The notes below the pieces were generated by a model that ran no database searches, was not told the DNA's origin, and saw only the letters and a program-made list of their open reading frames with translations. Below are positions 8,987 through 18,715 of a DNA stretch of 64,000 bases, piece after piece (the first letter of the stretch is position 1; each line of letters starts with the position of its first letter). Where the stretch lies: contig CAIXBB010000019.1 of assembly GCA_903917565.1 (NCBI GenBank), positions 1 through 64,000 on the forward strand, given 5' to 3'. The DNA is from an uncultured cyanobacterium. Lineage in GTDB: Bacteria > Cyanobacteriota > Cyanobacteriia > PCC-6307 > Cyanobiaceae. The position numbers and the translations under genes were made by a program.

Positions 8987-10423
8987 ATGGTCTTCGATTG
9001 GTTCAAACGGACGGTGGCCGAGCCCGCCCCGCAGCCCGAACCGCTTCCAGATCCCCTGTCCGAGCCTGAGGCGGTGGCTCCAGCCGAGGCCCCTGTGGAG
9101 CCGGTGCCGGCCCCTGCCGCTCCAGCCAGCGCCGGCGTCGATGAGGACGCCCTGGCCTGGGCGCGCCAGGCCTATGCACGGCTCAAGGCCCAGCAGGAGG
9201 CGGCCAGCCCGGTCGCCGCGCCGCCCGAGCCTGAGCCCGCAGCACCCGAGCCCGAACCCTCCGCCGCCCCGCCCGTGGGCATGGGCCTGTCCCTGCTGGA
9301 GCAGGCCGCCGCCCAGCGTCAGCAGCGCTTCGAGGCGATCGCTGCTCCCTCCGAGCCCGAGCCGTCAGCCGTCGCGGCCACCCCCCCCGCCGACGCCACC
9401 GACCCCAGCCTGGGGGATTTCGATGCCACCTTCACCTGGTCGGCGGAGGTGCTGGCGGCCCAGGGGCGGCGCGTCGAGCAGGTGTCCCTTGAGGAGATCG
9501 ACTGGCTGGGCCGACTGCGCCGCGGCCTGGAGAAGACCCGCAAAGGCTTCGTCACCCAGCTGCTGGAGACCCTCGGCGACGATCCCCTCACCCCGGCGGT
9601 GCTGGACGATCTGGAGTCCACCCTGCTGCGAGCCGATGTGGGCGTGAAGGCCACCGACCAGGTGCTTGATGCCCTGCGGCGCCGCCTCAACGAGGAGGTG
9701 GTCGACCCGGCCGAAGGCCTGCGCTTCCTCAAGGAGCAGCTGCGCGGCCTGCTGGAAGCCCCGATCCGCGCCGGGGACAGCGCCGTGCTGGCCCCCCAGC
9801 GCGACAAGCTCAACGTCTGGCTGCTCGTCGGGGTGAACGGCGTCGGCAAGACCACCACCCTCGGCAAGCTGGCCAACCTGGCCGTGCGCAGCGGCTACAC
9901 GTGCCTGATCGCCGCCGCCGACACCTTCCGGGCCGCGGCGGTGCAGCAGGTGAGCGTCTGGGGCGAGCGCAGCGGCGTGGCGGTGGTGGCCAACCCCAGC
10001 GCCAATGCCGATCCGGCGGCCGTCGTCTACGACGCCATCGGCGCCGCCCGCTCCAAGGGCACCGAACTGGTGCTGGTGGACACGGCCGGCCGGCTGCAGA
10101 CCAAGCACAACCTGATGGAGGAACTGGGCAAGGTGCGGCGCACCATCACCAAACTGGCGCCGGATGCGGTGGTGGAGTCCCTGCTGGTGCTCGATGCCAG
10201 CCAGGGCCAGAACGGCTTGCGCCAGGCGATGGCCTTCGCCAGTGCCGCCGGCCTCACGGGCGTGGTGCTCACCAAGCTCGACGGCAGCGCCCGCGGCGGC
10301 GTCGCCCTGGCGGTGGCCTCCGAGGCGGGGCTGCCGATCCGCTTCATCGGGGCCGGTGAGGGCATCCGCGACCTGCGCCCCTTCAACAGCTTCGAGTTCG
10401 TCGAAGCGCTGCTGGCCTCCTGA
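8987..10423 (+). CDS. ftsY: signal recognition particle receptor FtsY
   Basis: 478 aa. FtsY is the SRP receptor GTPase that delivers ribosome-nascent-chain complexes to the Sec translocon. The first 170 residues are a Pro/Ala/Glu-rich acidic extension, followed by the NG domain: GVNGVGKTTTLGKLAN (G1 P-loop, about residue 280), AADTFRAAAVQQ (G2), DTAGR (G3), TKLDGSARGG (G4) and a GAGEG-I-D-L ending. The acidic extension is longer than the G-domain needs but variable in length in this family. It is the third gene of DUF502-nusB-ftsY. Confidence 0.97.
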   Translation: MVFDWFKRTVAEPAPQPEPLPDPLSEPEAVAPAEAPVEPVPAPAAPASAGVDEDALAWARQAYARLKAQQEAASPVAAPPEPEPAAPEPEPSAAPPVGMGLSLLEQAAAQRQQRFEAIAAPSEPEPSAVAATPPADATDPSLGDFDATFTWSAEVLAAQGRRVEQVSLEEIDWLGRLRRGLEKTRKGFVTQLLETLGDDPLTPAVLDDLESTLLRADVGVKATDQVLDALRRRLNEEVVDPAEGLRFLKEQLRGLLEAPIRAGDSAVLAPQRDKLNVWLLVGVNGVGKTTTLGKLANLAVRSGYTCLIAAADTFRAAAVQQVSVWGERSGVAVVANPSANADPAAVVYDAIGAARSKGTELVLVDTAGRLQTKHNLMEELGKVRRTITKLAPDAVVESLLVLDASQGQNGLRQAMAFASAAGLTGVVLTKLDGSARGGVALAVASEAGLPIRFIGAGEGIRDLRPFNSFEFVEALLAS

Positions 10424-10458
10424 GGCCCTTCTCGCCTCTGCGACCCGGCTGCCGCTGC

Positions 10459-10464
10459 TACCTT
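10459..10464 (+). promoter_or_regulatory. putative -10 element of the phosphatase gene
   Basis: TACCTT preceded by TGC, about 23 bp before the GTG at 10487. The TTG at 10463, which would otherwise open the reading frame, falls inside this hexamer, which favours the GTG start. Confidence 0.3.
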
Positions 10465-10486
10465 GCGTGTCCTTTGCGGCCGCTCG

Positions 10487-11896
10487 GTGAGCAGCCTGCC
10501 GCCCCCGCAGCCCCTCTCCACCCCCACCACGTCCCCGTCTCCCGATCGGGGCTCGTCCGTCACGGCCTCCTTGCGCCAGCTGCTCGACAGCCTCGGCCGG
10601 GAGCAGCGCCGCAACCAGGAGCTGCTGGCGTCCTTCTCGTTCGCCCTGCGCAGCTTCACCAACCTCAAGCGCTTCCTCGAACTCGTGCCCCTGGTGGCCG
10701 CGCGGCTGGTGGAGGCCGAAGGCAGCCTGCTGGTGGTGTTCCAGGCCGATGGCCGGCTCTGGCGGGAGCAGCTCCAGGCCACCGCCGGCGAGCGCAGCGC
10801 CGAGGTGCTGCGCCAGCTGGCTGCCCTGCCCGATGGGCAGCTCCACAACCAGGACGGCGACGAGGCTGTCGCGGTGGTGCTCGACCCCCTGGTCCAGCGC
10901 CTGCTCGGGGCCCAGCAGGTGTTCGCCACCTCCGTGGTGGCCCGCAGCCGTCAGCGGGGCCGGCTGTATGTGTTCAGCGACCGGCGCGGCTTCAGCTGGA
11001 GCGACGTGCGCCGCCGCCACCTCCAGCTGGTGGCCGACCTCACCGGCGTGGCCCTGGAGAACGAGGTGCTGCAGCAGGACCGGCGCCGCCATGAGCGGCT
11101 CGACCGCCAGCTGAGCATCGGGGCCGAGGTCCAGTCCCAGCTGCTGCCCGACCACTGCCCCGTGATCGATGGCGTTGAGCTGGCGGCCCTCTGCCGTCCG
11201 GCCTTCCAGGTGGGCGGCGACTACTACGACTTCATCCCCACCCAGCCCCAGCTCACCGGCCACCGGCGTGAGCAGGCCCCCTGGGCGCTGGTGATGGGGG
11301 ACGTCATGGGCAAGGGGGTGCCGGCCGGCCTGCTGATGACCCTGCTGCGGGGCATGCTGCGGGCCGAAGTGCTCAGCGGCCTGCCACCGGACCGCATCCT
11401 CCACGACCTCAACCAGCTGGCCCAGGAGGACCTGGCCCACTCGCACCGCTTCGTCACCCTGTTCTATTCCGACTACGACCCCCGCACCCGCCTGCTGCGC
11501 TACGCCAACGCGGCCCACAACCCGCCCCTGGTGTGGCGGCGCCAAGCCGGCCGTGTGGAGCGGCTCGACACCCCCGGCCTGCTGATCGGTCTGCAGAGCG
11601 ATGCGGAATACGGCTGCGGCGAGCTGCAGCTGGAGCCTGGTGATGTGATTCTCTATTACACCGATGGCGTTACCGAAGCCAGCGGCTTCAGTGGTGAGCG
11701 CTTCGATGAGGAGCGGCTGGTGAAGGCCTTCCAGGGCGCCTGCCTGGCCGCCCATGAGGCCCAGGCGATCCTGGATCGGCTGTTCGAGCGCCTCGACCGT
11801 TTCGTCGGCAGCGATCGCCGGCTCGAGGACGACGCCTCGATGGTGGTGCTGAAGGTGCGCGATGGGGTGGTGCTGCCCACCCTGCCCCCGACCTGA
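10487..11896 (+). CDS. SpoIIE/RsbU-type PP2C protein phosphatase with GAF-like domain
   Basis: 469 aa from GTG 10487 (TTG 10463 is possible but overlaps a likely -10 box). Residues about 50-195 resemble a GAF sensor domain; 205-460 are a SpoIIE/RsbU PP2C-like serine phosphatase: GAEVQSQLLPD, GGDYYDF, GDVMGKGVPAGLLM with metal-binding Asp, YANAAHNPPL and YYTDGVTEA with the second Asp pair. Such enzymes dephosphorylate anti-sigma-factor antagonists in partner-switching cascades. No antagonist or kinase gene lies nearby, so the target is unknown. It is preceded by ftsY and followed by argH on the same strand, each with a short gap. Confidence 0.9.
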   Translation: MSSLPPPQPLSTPTTSPSPDRGSSVTASLRQLLDSLGREQRRNQELLASFSFALRSFTNLKRFLELVPLVAARLVEAEGSLLVVFQADGRLWREQLQATAGERSAEVLRQLAALPDGQLHNQDGDEAVAVVLDPLVQRLLGAQQVFATSVVARSRQRGRLYVFSDRRGFSWSDVRRRHLQLVADLTGVALENEVLQQDRRRHERLDRQLSIGAEVQSQLLPDHCPVIDGVELAALCRPAFQVGGDYYDFIPTQPQLTGHRREQAPWALVMGDVMGKGVPAGLLMTLLRGMLRAEVLSGLPPDRILHDLNQLAQEDLAHSHRFVTLFYSDYDPRTRLLRYANAAHNPPLVWRRQAGRVERLDTPGLLIGLQSDAEYGCGELQLEPGDVILYYTDGVTEASGFSGERFDEERLVKAFQGACLAAHEAQAILDRLFERLDRFVGSDRRLEDDASMVVLKVRDGVVLPTLPPT

Positions 11897-11934
11897 GACG
11901 GATGGCAAGCTGAAGGGCTGCCTGGAACCCCGTG

Positions 11935-13335
<1,401 letters not shown>

Positions 13336-13432
13336 GGCATCCCTGAAACCCCACCGGATGCGCTTCGGAATCCGCCTCTGGCCCCATGGCGGTGGCCAGG
13401 ACCGGCAAGCACTGGAATCGCGCGTCTCCGTC

Positions 13433-13438
13433 TAACGT
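13433..13438 (+). promoter_or_regulatory. putative -10 element of the RRM-protein gene
   Basis: TAACGT 50 bp upstream of the GTG at 13489, leaving a 5' leader of roughly 40 nt. The same hexamer stands before the gene at 44311. No -35 match is evident. Confidence 0.3.
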
Positions 13439-13488
13439 TGGGGGGTCGCAGGCGCCTGCGCGCCCCATCGGTTCCCCCTCATCGGTCA

Positions 13489-14001
13489 GTGAGTATTTTC
13501 GTCGGCAATCTTCCCTTCCGCGCTGAGCAGGAGGACGTGGCTGAATTGTTCGCTCCCTTCGGAGACGTGGTCAACTGCTCCCTGCCGCTGGAGCGTGACA
13601 CCGGCCGCAAGCGCGGCTTCGCCTTCGTCGAGATGGCCGATGCTGACACGGAAACGCGGGCGATCGATGCCCTCCAGGGCGCTGAGCTGATGGGCCGTCC
13701 CCTGCGCATCAACAAGGCAGAACCCCGCAGTGGCGGTGGTGGCGGCGGTGGTGGTGGCGCTCCGCGCCGCACTGGTGGCGGCTACGGGGGTGGCGGAGGT
13801 GGTTATGGCGGCGGTGGTGGCGGCTACGGGGGAGGTGGCGGTGGCGATCGGGGGTCCGGAGCCAAGGGCTGGGAGGACCGCAGCTACGGCGGTGCTGGCA
13901 GTGGAGGGGGCGGTGCCGCCCCCGATGCTTTCGAAGCGGGCCGCTCCCGCCGGCGCCGCACCGGTGGCGGCGGTGGTGAGTACGGCGGCGCCGAAGTCTG
14001 A
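13489..14001 (+). CDS. RRM-domain RNA-binding protein with glycine-rich tail
   Basis: 170 aa from GTG 13489. Residues 1-80 are one RNA-recognition motif with RNP2 (IFVGNLP) and RNP1 (KRGFAFVEM). The remainder is a low-complexity tail of Gly with Tyr and Arg (GGYGGGGG-type repeats, about 85-140) and a basic end (RSRRRR). This is the Rbp architecture of cyanobacteria, resembling eukaryotic glycine-rich RNA-binding proteins; several are cold-induced and some position photosystem mRNAs at thylakoids. The Gly/Tyr tail could support condensation, which is inference. No SD sequence is present; the GTG was chosen because the RRM begins immediately after it. Confidence 0.92.
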   Translation: MSIFVGNLPFRAEQEDVAELFAPFGDVVNCSLPLERDTGRKRGFAFVEMADADTETRAIDALQGAELMGRPLRINKAEPRSGGGGGGGGGAPRRTGGGYGGGGGGYGGGGGGYGGGGGGDRGSGAKGWEDRSYGGAGSGGGGAAPDAFEAGRSRRRRTGGGGGEYGGAEV

Positions 14002-14029
14002 AGCGCCCGGGCCCGTGGGCTGATCGGCT

Positions 14030-15052
14030 TCACAGGCCCCGTTCCTCCAGCTGCCGGGCGGCGGCGTCCAGCACCTCGGGGCCTGCTCCTGCCTGGCCGG
14101 CCTCTCTGGTCAGCCAGCCACGCCAGCCACGCGCTCCGCTGACCCCCTCCACCACCTGCACCAGGTGACGGGCGATCGGCCACAGCCGTCCGCCGGAGGC
14201 GCACCAACGCTCGGCGTGGGGCAGCACCCCCCTGAGAACTGTCGAGGCCCGGGCCTCCACGGCGCCCGCCTCCCCGAAGATCTGCCCGTCCACTCCCGCC
14301 CAGCGCAAGGGGTGGGCGTAGGCGGCCCTGCCCACCATCACCCCATCCACCCAGGCCAGCTGCTGCCTGCAGGGTTCGAGCTCCTCGAGGCCGCCGTTCA
14401 GTTCGATCCGGAGCGCCGGGCGCTCCCGCTTGAGGCGGTGCACCAGATCCCAGCGCAGGGGAGGCACGGTGCGGTTCTGCTTCGGATCGAGGCCGTTCAG
14501 CCAGGCTTTGCGGGCATGGACGGCGAAGCGGGCGGCGCCGGCCGCGGCCAGGGTGTCCACGAAGGCCAGCAGTTCGGCGTAGGAGTCCCGCTCGTCGATG
14601 CCGATGCGGTGCTTCACCGTCACCGGCAGCGGCGTGGCTGCCGCCATCGCCGCCACGCAGTGGGCCACCCGCTCCGGTTCCGCCATCAGGCAGGCCCCGA
14701 AGCGTCCCTGCTGCACCTTCTCGCTGGGGCAGCCCAGGTTCAGGTTGATCTCGTCGTAGCCCCAGGCGGCCCCCATCCGGGCGGCCTCCGCCAGCAGCTC
14801 CGGGTCGTCCCCCCCCAGTTGCAGGACCAGGGGGTGCTCGATCGGATCGAACCCCAGCAGCCGCTCCAGCCGCTGCTGCCGCTCCCCCATCCGGGAGGGG
14901 GAGCCGTCCCGGGCGATGTGGTGCAGCGCCCGGGCCACCACCATCTCGGAATAGAGCAGGCAGTGCCGGCTGACCTGCCGCATCAGCACCCGGAAGTGCC
15001 GATCCGTGCAGTCCAGCATGGGCGCCACACTGAAGCGGTAGTTGTGCTCCAT
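14030..15052 (-). CDS. dusA: tRNA-dihydrouridine synthase A
   Basis: 340 aa from ATG 15052. Flavoenzyme reducing uridine to dihydrouridine in the tRNA D-loop. Diagnostic motifs are SVAPMLDCTDRHFR (N-terminal FMN-binding), EINLNLGCPSEKVQQGRFGACLM with the catalytic Cys in the last part, VKHRIGID, and NGGLEEL; the MLDxTD and GCPSxxVQxGxxGACLM versions are specific to the DusA subfamily. The frame is open far upstream but the family N-terminus is at HNYRFSVAPM. It is divergent from the flavoprotein gene, whose ATG is only 7 bp away, so the regulatory DNA must lie inside coding sequence. Confidence 0.95.
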   Translation of the reverse strand: MEHNYRFSVAPMLDCTDRHFRVLMRQVSRHCLLYSEMVVARALHHIARDGSPSRMGERQQRLERLLGFDPIEHPLVLQLGGDDPELLAEAARMGAAWGYDEINLNLGCPSEKVQQGRFGACLMAEPERVAHCVAAMAAATPLPVTVKHRIGIDERDSYAELLAFVDTLAAAGAARFAVHARKAWLNGLDPKQNRTVPPLRWDLVHRLKRERPALRIELNGGLEELEPCRQQLAWVDGVMVGRAAYAHPLRWAGVDGQIFGEAGAVEARASTVLRGVLPHAERWCASGGRLWPIARHLVQVVEGVSGARGWRGWLTREAGQAGAGPEVLDAAARQLEERGL

Positions 15053-15058
15053 CGCCCC

Positions 15059-16342
15059 ATGCTGCCCAGCCGTGCCTCCGTCGTGGTGGTGGGAGGGGGC
15101 CCGGCTGGCTTCATGGCCGCCATCGCGGCAGCCGAAGCGGCCGGTGGCGCCTTCCCCGGGGGTGTGCTGCTGCTGGAGTCCACCCCCGAACCGCTGCACA
15201 AGGTGCTGATCAGCGGCGGTGGTCGCTGCAACGTCACCCATGCCTGCTGGGATCCGCGGCTGCTGGTGGATCACTACCCCCGCGGTGGCAAGGCCCTGCG
15301 GGGCCCCTTCTCGCGCTTCGCCACCGGCGACACGGTGGCCTGGTTCCTGGCCCATGGCCTCCAGCTGCTGGAGGAGCCCGACGGTCGCCTGTTCCCCCGC
15401 ACCAACCGCTCCAGCTCGGTGGTCGACACCCTGCGCCAGGCGGCGCTCGCCGCCGGAGTGATGCTGCACACGGCCCAGGCGGGCCAGGCGGCGGAAGCCC
15501 TGCCCGGCGGAGGGTTCCGGCTGCGGTTGCGCTCGGGGGCCGAGGTGGTCGCCGATCGCCTCGTGCTGGCGACGGGCAGCCACCCCAGCGGCCACCGCAT
15601 CGCCGCCTCCCTGGGCCATGGCCTGGTGGCGCCGGTGCCCTCCCTGTTCACCCTCACCCTGGACGACCATCCCCTGGTGGAGCTGGCCGGGGTGGCGATG
15701 GATCCGGTGCAGCTGGAGCTCCTGCTGACGCCCCTGGCCGGGGCCACCCCCGCCGCCAAGCCCCTGCGGCAACGGGGGCCGGTGCTGATCACCCACTGGG
15801 GCCTCAGCGGCCCTGCCACCCTGCGGCTCACGGCCTTCGCCGCCCGCGCCCTGCGGGAGCGCCGCTACCGCGCCGAGCTCCGGGTCGACTGGACCGGTGG
15901 CCGCAAGCCGGCGGATTTGGAGGGGTGGTTGACCGACGCGCGCCGCGAGCAGGCCCGCCGTCAGCTCGGCAACTGGCGGCCCTGGCCCGAACTGAGCCGA
16001 CGCCTCTGGCTGCACCTGCTGGCCCTGGGCGGAGTGGACGCCACGCTGCGCTGGGCCGATCTCCCCCGCCGCTGCGAGCAGGCCCTGATCACCGCCCTAC
16101 GGGACAGCCGCTACCGCATCTCAGGACGGGGGCCCTTCGGCGAGGAGTTCGTGACCGCCGGGGGCATCCCCCTGGCGGAAGTGAACCTGGCCTCCATGGA
16201 GAGCCGTCTCCAGCCAGGGCTGTTCCTGGTCGGTGAGCTGCTGGACGTGGACGGGGTCACCGGTGGCTTCAACTTCCAGCACTGCTGGAGTTCGGGTTGG
16301 CTGGCGGGACAGGCGCTGGCGGCTCAACGCACGTGCTCGTAG
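15059..16342 (+). CDS. BaiN/HI0933-family FAD-dependent oxidoreductase
   Basis: 427 aa. The N-terminal Rossmann motif VVVVGGGPAGFMAAIAAAEA binds FAD; KVLISGGGRCNVTHA, ATGSHPSGH and the C-terminal TAGGIPLAEVN and GEL-LDVDGVTGGFNFQHCWSSG block define the HI0933/BaiN (YhiN-like) family. Functions assigned within the family include bile-acid dehydration in gut bacteria, but the role in cyanobacteria is unknown. The gene is divergent from dusA and its last 19 bp overlap the end of the convergent pilC. Confidence 0.88.
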   Translation: MLPSRASVVVVGGGPAGFMAAIAAAEAAGGAFPGGVLLLESTPEPLHKVLISGGGRCNVTHACWDPRLLVDHYPRGGKALRGPFSRFATGDTVAWFLAHGLQLLEEPDGRLFPRTNRSSSVVDTLRQAALAAGVMLHTAQAGQAAEALPGGGFRLRLRSGAEVVADRLVLATGSHPSGHRIAASLGHGLVAPVPSLFTLTLDDHPLVELAGVAMDPVQLELLLTPLAGATPAAKPLRQRGPVLITHWGLSGPATLRLTAFAARALRERRYRAELRVDWTGGRKPADLEGWLTDARREQARRQLGNWRPWPELSRRLWLHLLALGGVDATLRWADLPRRCEQALITALRDSRYRISGRGPFGEEFVTAGGIPLAEVNLASMESRLQPGLFLVGELLDVDGVTGGFNFQHCWSSGWLAGQALAAQRTCS

Positions 16343-17574
16343 ATGGAGAACATCGGCAGGTACATCGCCAGCAGTACCGATCCCACGATGATGCCCACCA
16401 GCACGATCATGGCCGGTTCGAGCATGGAGGTCATGGCTTTCACCATGGTGGTCACCTCGTCTTCGTAGAAGTCGGCCACCTTGGAGAGCATGGCGTCCAT
16501 TTCGCCGGTTTCCTCTCCGATGGCGAGCATGTTCACGCACATCTCCGGGAACACATTCTTCATCCGCAGAGCGGCGCTGAGCGGCATACCTTCGCTCACT
16601 TCATTCTTGCAGGAGATGATGGCGTCGGAAATCACGGAATTGGTTGCCGTTTCCTTCACGATCTCAAGGGAAAGAAGGATCGGAACTCCCGCCTTGGAAA
16701 GGGAGCTCAGGGTGCGGCAGAATTGGGCACTGGCCGTTTTCTCGAGCAGTTCCCCGAACAGGGGAAGCTTCAGCATCAGGCCATCGATCTGGCGGCGGCC
16801 GATCGGAGTGTTGTAGGTGGAAACCACCCAGAAGGCGAAGCCCACCAGACCCCCGAGCAGGATCAAAGCCTTCCAGGAGCGTAGGAACTCACTGAGGTTG
16901 AGCATCATCTTCGTGAACAGGGGCAGTTCCGCCCCCAGCTGGTCGAAGACGCTCGAAAAGGTCGGGATCAGGAAGATGGTCATACCCAGGAAAACCGCGA
17001 TCGCAATCACCAGCACGGTGACCGGATAGCTCATGGCGCCCTTGATCTGGTTCTGGAGCTTGGCGTTGTCCTCCAGCAGCTTGGCCAGGCGCTTGAGGGT
17101 GTCGTCAAGGACGCCGCCGGCTTCGCCCGCCTCCACCAGGGCGATGCTGAGGTTGTCGAACACCTTCGGCCAGCGGCGCATCGAATTGCCCAGGCTGTCG
17201 CCCTGGTTCACGTCCTGGGTCATGCCTGCCAGGGCCAGGCGCATCTTTTTCGATCGCTGCTGCATCCGCATCAGGTCAAGGCTGCGCAGGATGGGCACGC
17301 CGGCGTCCACCAGGGCGGAGAGCTTGTTGGCGAACAGGGCCTTGTCACGGACCGTCACCGGGCCCTCGAGCAGGTCGGACAGGCCGCTGAAGGAGGAGCC
17401 GACTTTCTTGACACTCCCCTGGGGAACCTTCGGTGCCTCCTTGCGCACCAGGGTGTTGGGAAGAATGCCGCGGCGGCGCAGTTCCCTCCTGGCGACGGAA
17501 GGGTTATCCGCCGTCAGCGTCATCTCCCGGCGCTGGCCGGACTTGGTGGTGTAGGTGACGACGAAGGCGGTCAT
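16324..17574 (-). CDS. pilC: type IV pilus inner-membrane platform protein PilC
   Basis: 416 aa. PilC/GspF forms the platform on which PilB and PilT act. The N-terminal segment (AFVVTYTTKSGQRREMTLTA) is the usual cyanobacterial lead-in. Two T2SSF domains follow (about residues 75-200 and 280-400), each with F-x-x-x-L-S/A-x-L-V-x-A-G-V-P-I-L at the front and a long hydrophobic pair or single helix at the end (TVLVIAIAVFLGMTIFLIP; IVLVGIIVGSVLLAMYLPMF). Third gene of the pilB-pilT-pilC operon, 56 bp after pilT. The overlap with the convergent flavoprotein gene is 19 bp. Confidence 0.96.
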   Translation of the reverse strand: MTAFVVTYTTKSGQRREMTLTADNPSVARRELRRRGILPNTLVRKEAPKVPQGSVKKVGSSFSGLSDLLEGPVTVRDKALFANKLSALVDAGVPILRSLDLMRMQQRSKKMRLALAGMTQDVNQGDSLGNSMRRWPKVFDNLSIALVEAGEAGGVLDDTLKRLAKLLEDNAKLQNQIKGAMSYPVTVLVIAIAVFLGMTIFLIPTFSSVFDQLGAELPLFTKMMLNLSEFLRSWKALILLGGLVGFAFWVVSTYNTPIGRRQIDGLMLKLPLFGELLEKTASAQFCRTLSSLSKAGVPILLSLEIVKETATNSVISDAIISCKNEVSEGMPLSAALRMKNVFPEMCVNMLAIGEETGEMDAMLSKVADFYEDEVTTMVKAMTSMLEPAMIVLVGIIVGSVLLAMYLPMFSIYEHVR

Positions 17575-17630
17575 GGCGGCGCTCGGGTGAAACGGGGATC
17601 GGCGTCCGGGGGAAGGGGATCAGGGGACCA

Positions 17631-18710
17631 TCATCGGTCGAGAAGCCTGACAAGCTCCTCTGGTTTGGTGGTTTTCAGCAGGGCCTCCTCGCGGGTGACC
17701 TTGCCGTCCTCCACCAGATTGGCCAGGGCGCGCTCAAGGGTCTGCATGCCCTGGTTGGCACCGGTCTGGATCTGGGAATAGAGCTGGGAGCTCTTGCCTT
17801 CCCGAATCAGGTTGGCGATGGCGGGGGTGTTGATCATGATCTCCTGCGCCATCACCCGGCCGAAGGCCCCGTTGGCGGTGGGCAAGGCGCTCCTGCAGAG
17901 GGTCTGGGAGAAAACCGCCAGCAGACTGCTGCTCAGCTGCACCCGGATCTGGGTCTGCTGGCCGGCCGGGAACACGTCCACCATCCGATCCACGGTCTGG
18001 GAGGCGGAACTGGTGTGCAGGGTGCCGAAGACGAGGTGGCCGGTCTCGGCGGCGGTGATCGCCAGCTGGATTGTTTCCAGGTCGCGGAGTTCTCCCACCA
18101 GGATCACATCGGGGTCTTCCCGCAGGGCCGCCCGAAGGGCATTGGAGAAACTGCGGGTGTCCTCGTTGAGCTCCCTCTGGTGAATGATCGACTTGTTGTT
18201 CTTGTAGGTGAATTCGATCGGATCCTCGATGGTGAGGATGTGCTCCGAACGGGTGGCGTTGATGTGCTCGATCAGCGAGGCCAGGGTGGTGGTCTTGCCG
18301 GAACCGGTGGGACCGGTGACCAGGACGAGGCCCTTGGGCTTGGTGCTGATCTCCTCGACGATGGGCGGCAGCCCGAGCTTCTCCAGGCTGGGGATGGAGC
18401 TGCCGAGCGCTCGCAGGCAGGCCGCGTAGGTGCCCCTTTGGCGGTAGACGTTGATGCGGAAACGGGCAACGCCCTTGAGGCCGTAGGAGCAGTCCAGCTC
18501 CCAGTTCTGCTCCAGATTCTTGCGCTGGGCGTTGTTGAGCAGGGAGAAGATCAGGCGGTTGCAGCTCTCCTCGCTGAGCTTCGCGTCCTGGATGATCGGC
18601 CTCAGCTGACCGCTGAAGCGGCCGTAGGGCGGATTCCCCGCGGACAGGTGCAGGTCGCTGCCTCCGGCCTTGACCAGTTCCTGCATCAGGTCCTCGATGA
18701 GAAGATCCAT
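17631..18710 (-). CDS. pilT: twitching motility/retraction ATPase PilT
   Basis: About 359 aa from ATG 18710, which sits 5 bp after the pilB stop and has GGAG at a suitable distance; an ATG at 18755 would overlap pilB by 40 bp. PilT depolymerises pili. GGSDLHLSAGNPPYGRFSG opens the protein; Walker A is GPTGSGKTTTLASL, the Asp box is EHILTIEDPIEF, Walker B is DPDVILVGELRDLET, the His box is TGHLVFGTLHTSSA, and the PilT-specific AIREGK motif appears as NLIREGKSSQLYSQIQTG. Encoded between pilB and pilC, it completes the motor set for extension and retraction. Confidence 0.95.
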   Translation of the reverse strand: MDLLIEDLMQELVKAGGSDLHLSAGNPPYGRFSGQLRPIIQDAKLSEESCNRLIFSLLNNAQRKNLEQNWELDCSYGLKGVARFRINVYRQRGTYAACLRALGSSIPSLEKLGLPPIVEEISTKPKGLVLVTGPTGSGKTTTLASLIEHINATRSEHILTIEDPIEFTYKNNKSIIHQRELNEDTRSFSNALRAALREDPDVILVGELRDLETIQLAITAAETGHLVFGTLHTSSASQTVDRMVDVFPAGQQTQIRVQLSSSLLAVFSQTLCRSALPTANGAFGRVMAQEIMINTPAIANLIREGKSSQLYSQIQTGANQGMQTLERALANLVEDGKVTREEALLKTTKPEELVRLLDR

Positions 18711-18715
18711 CCCGC

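Noticed and set aside
9335..9342. GCGATCGC (HIP1) octamers, also at 11965
   Set aside because: Common genome-wide in many cyanobacteria; not specific to this locus.
9365..11908. 847-aa minus-strand frame across ftsY and the phosphatase gene
   Set aside because: Low-complexity shadow; both opposite genes have full sets of conserved motifs.
13730..13860. Repeat-like GGT/GGC-rich block, considered as a CRISPR or tandem repeat
   Set aside because: It is the coding sequence of the glycine-rich tail; units are short, imperfect and without spacers. I saw no CRISPR array in the window.
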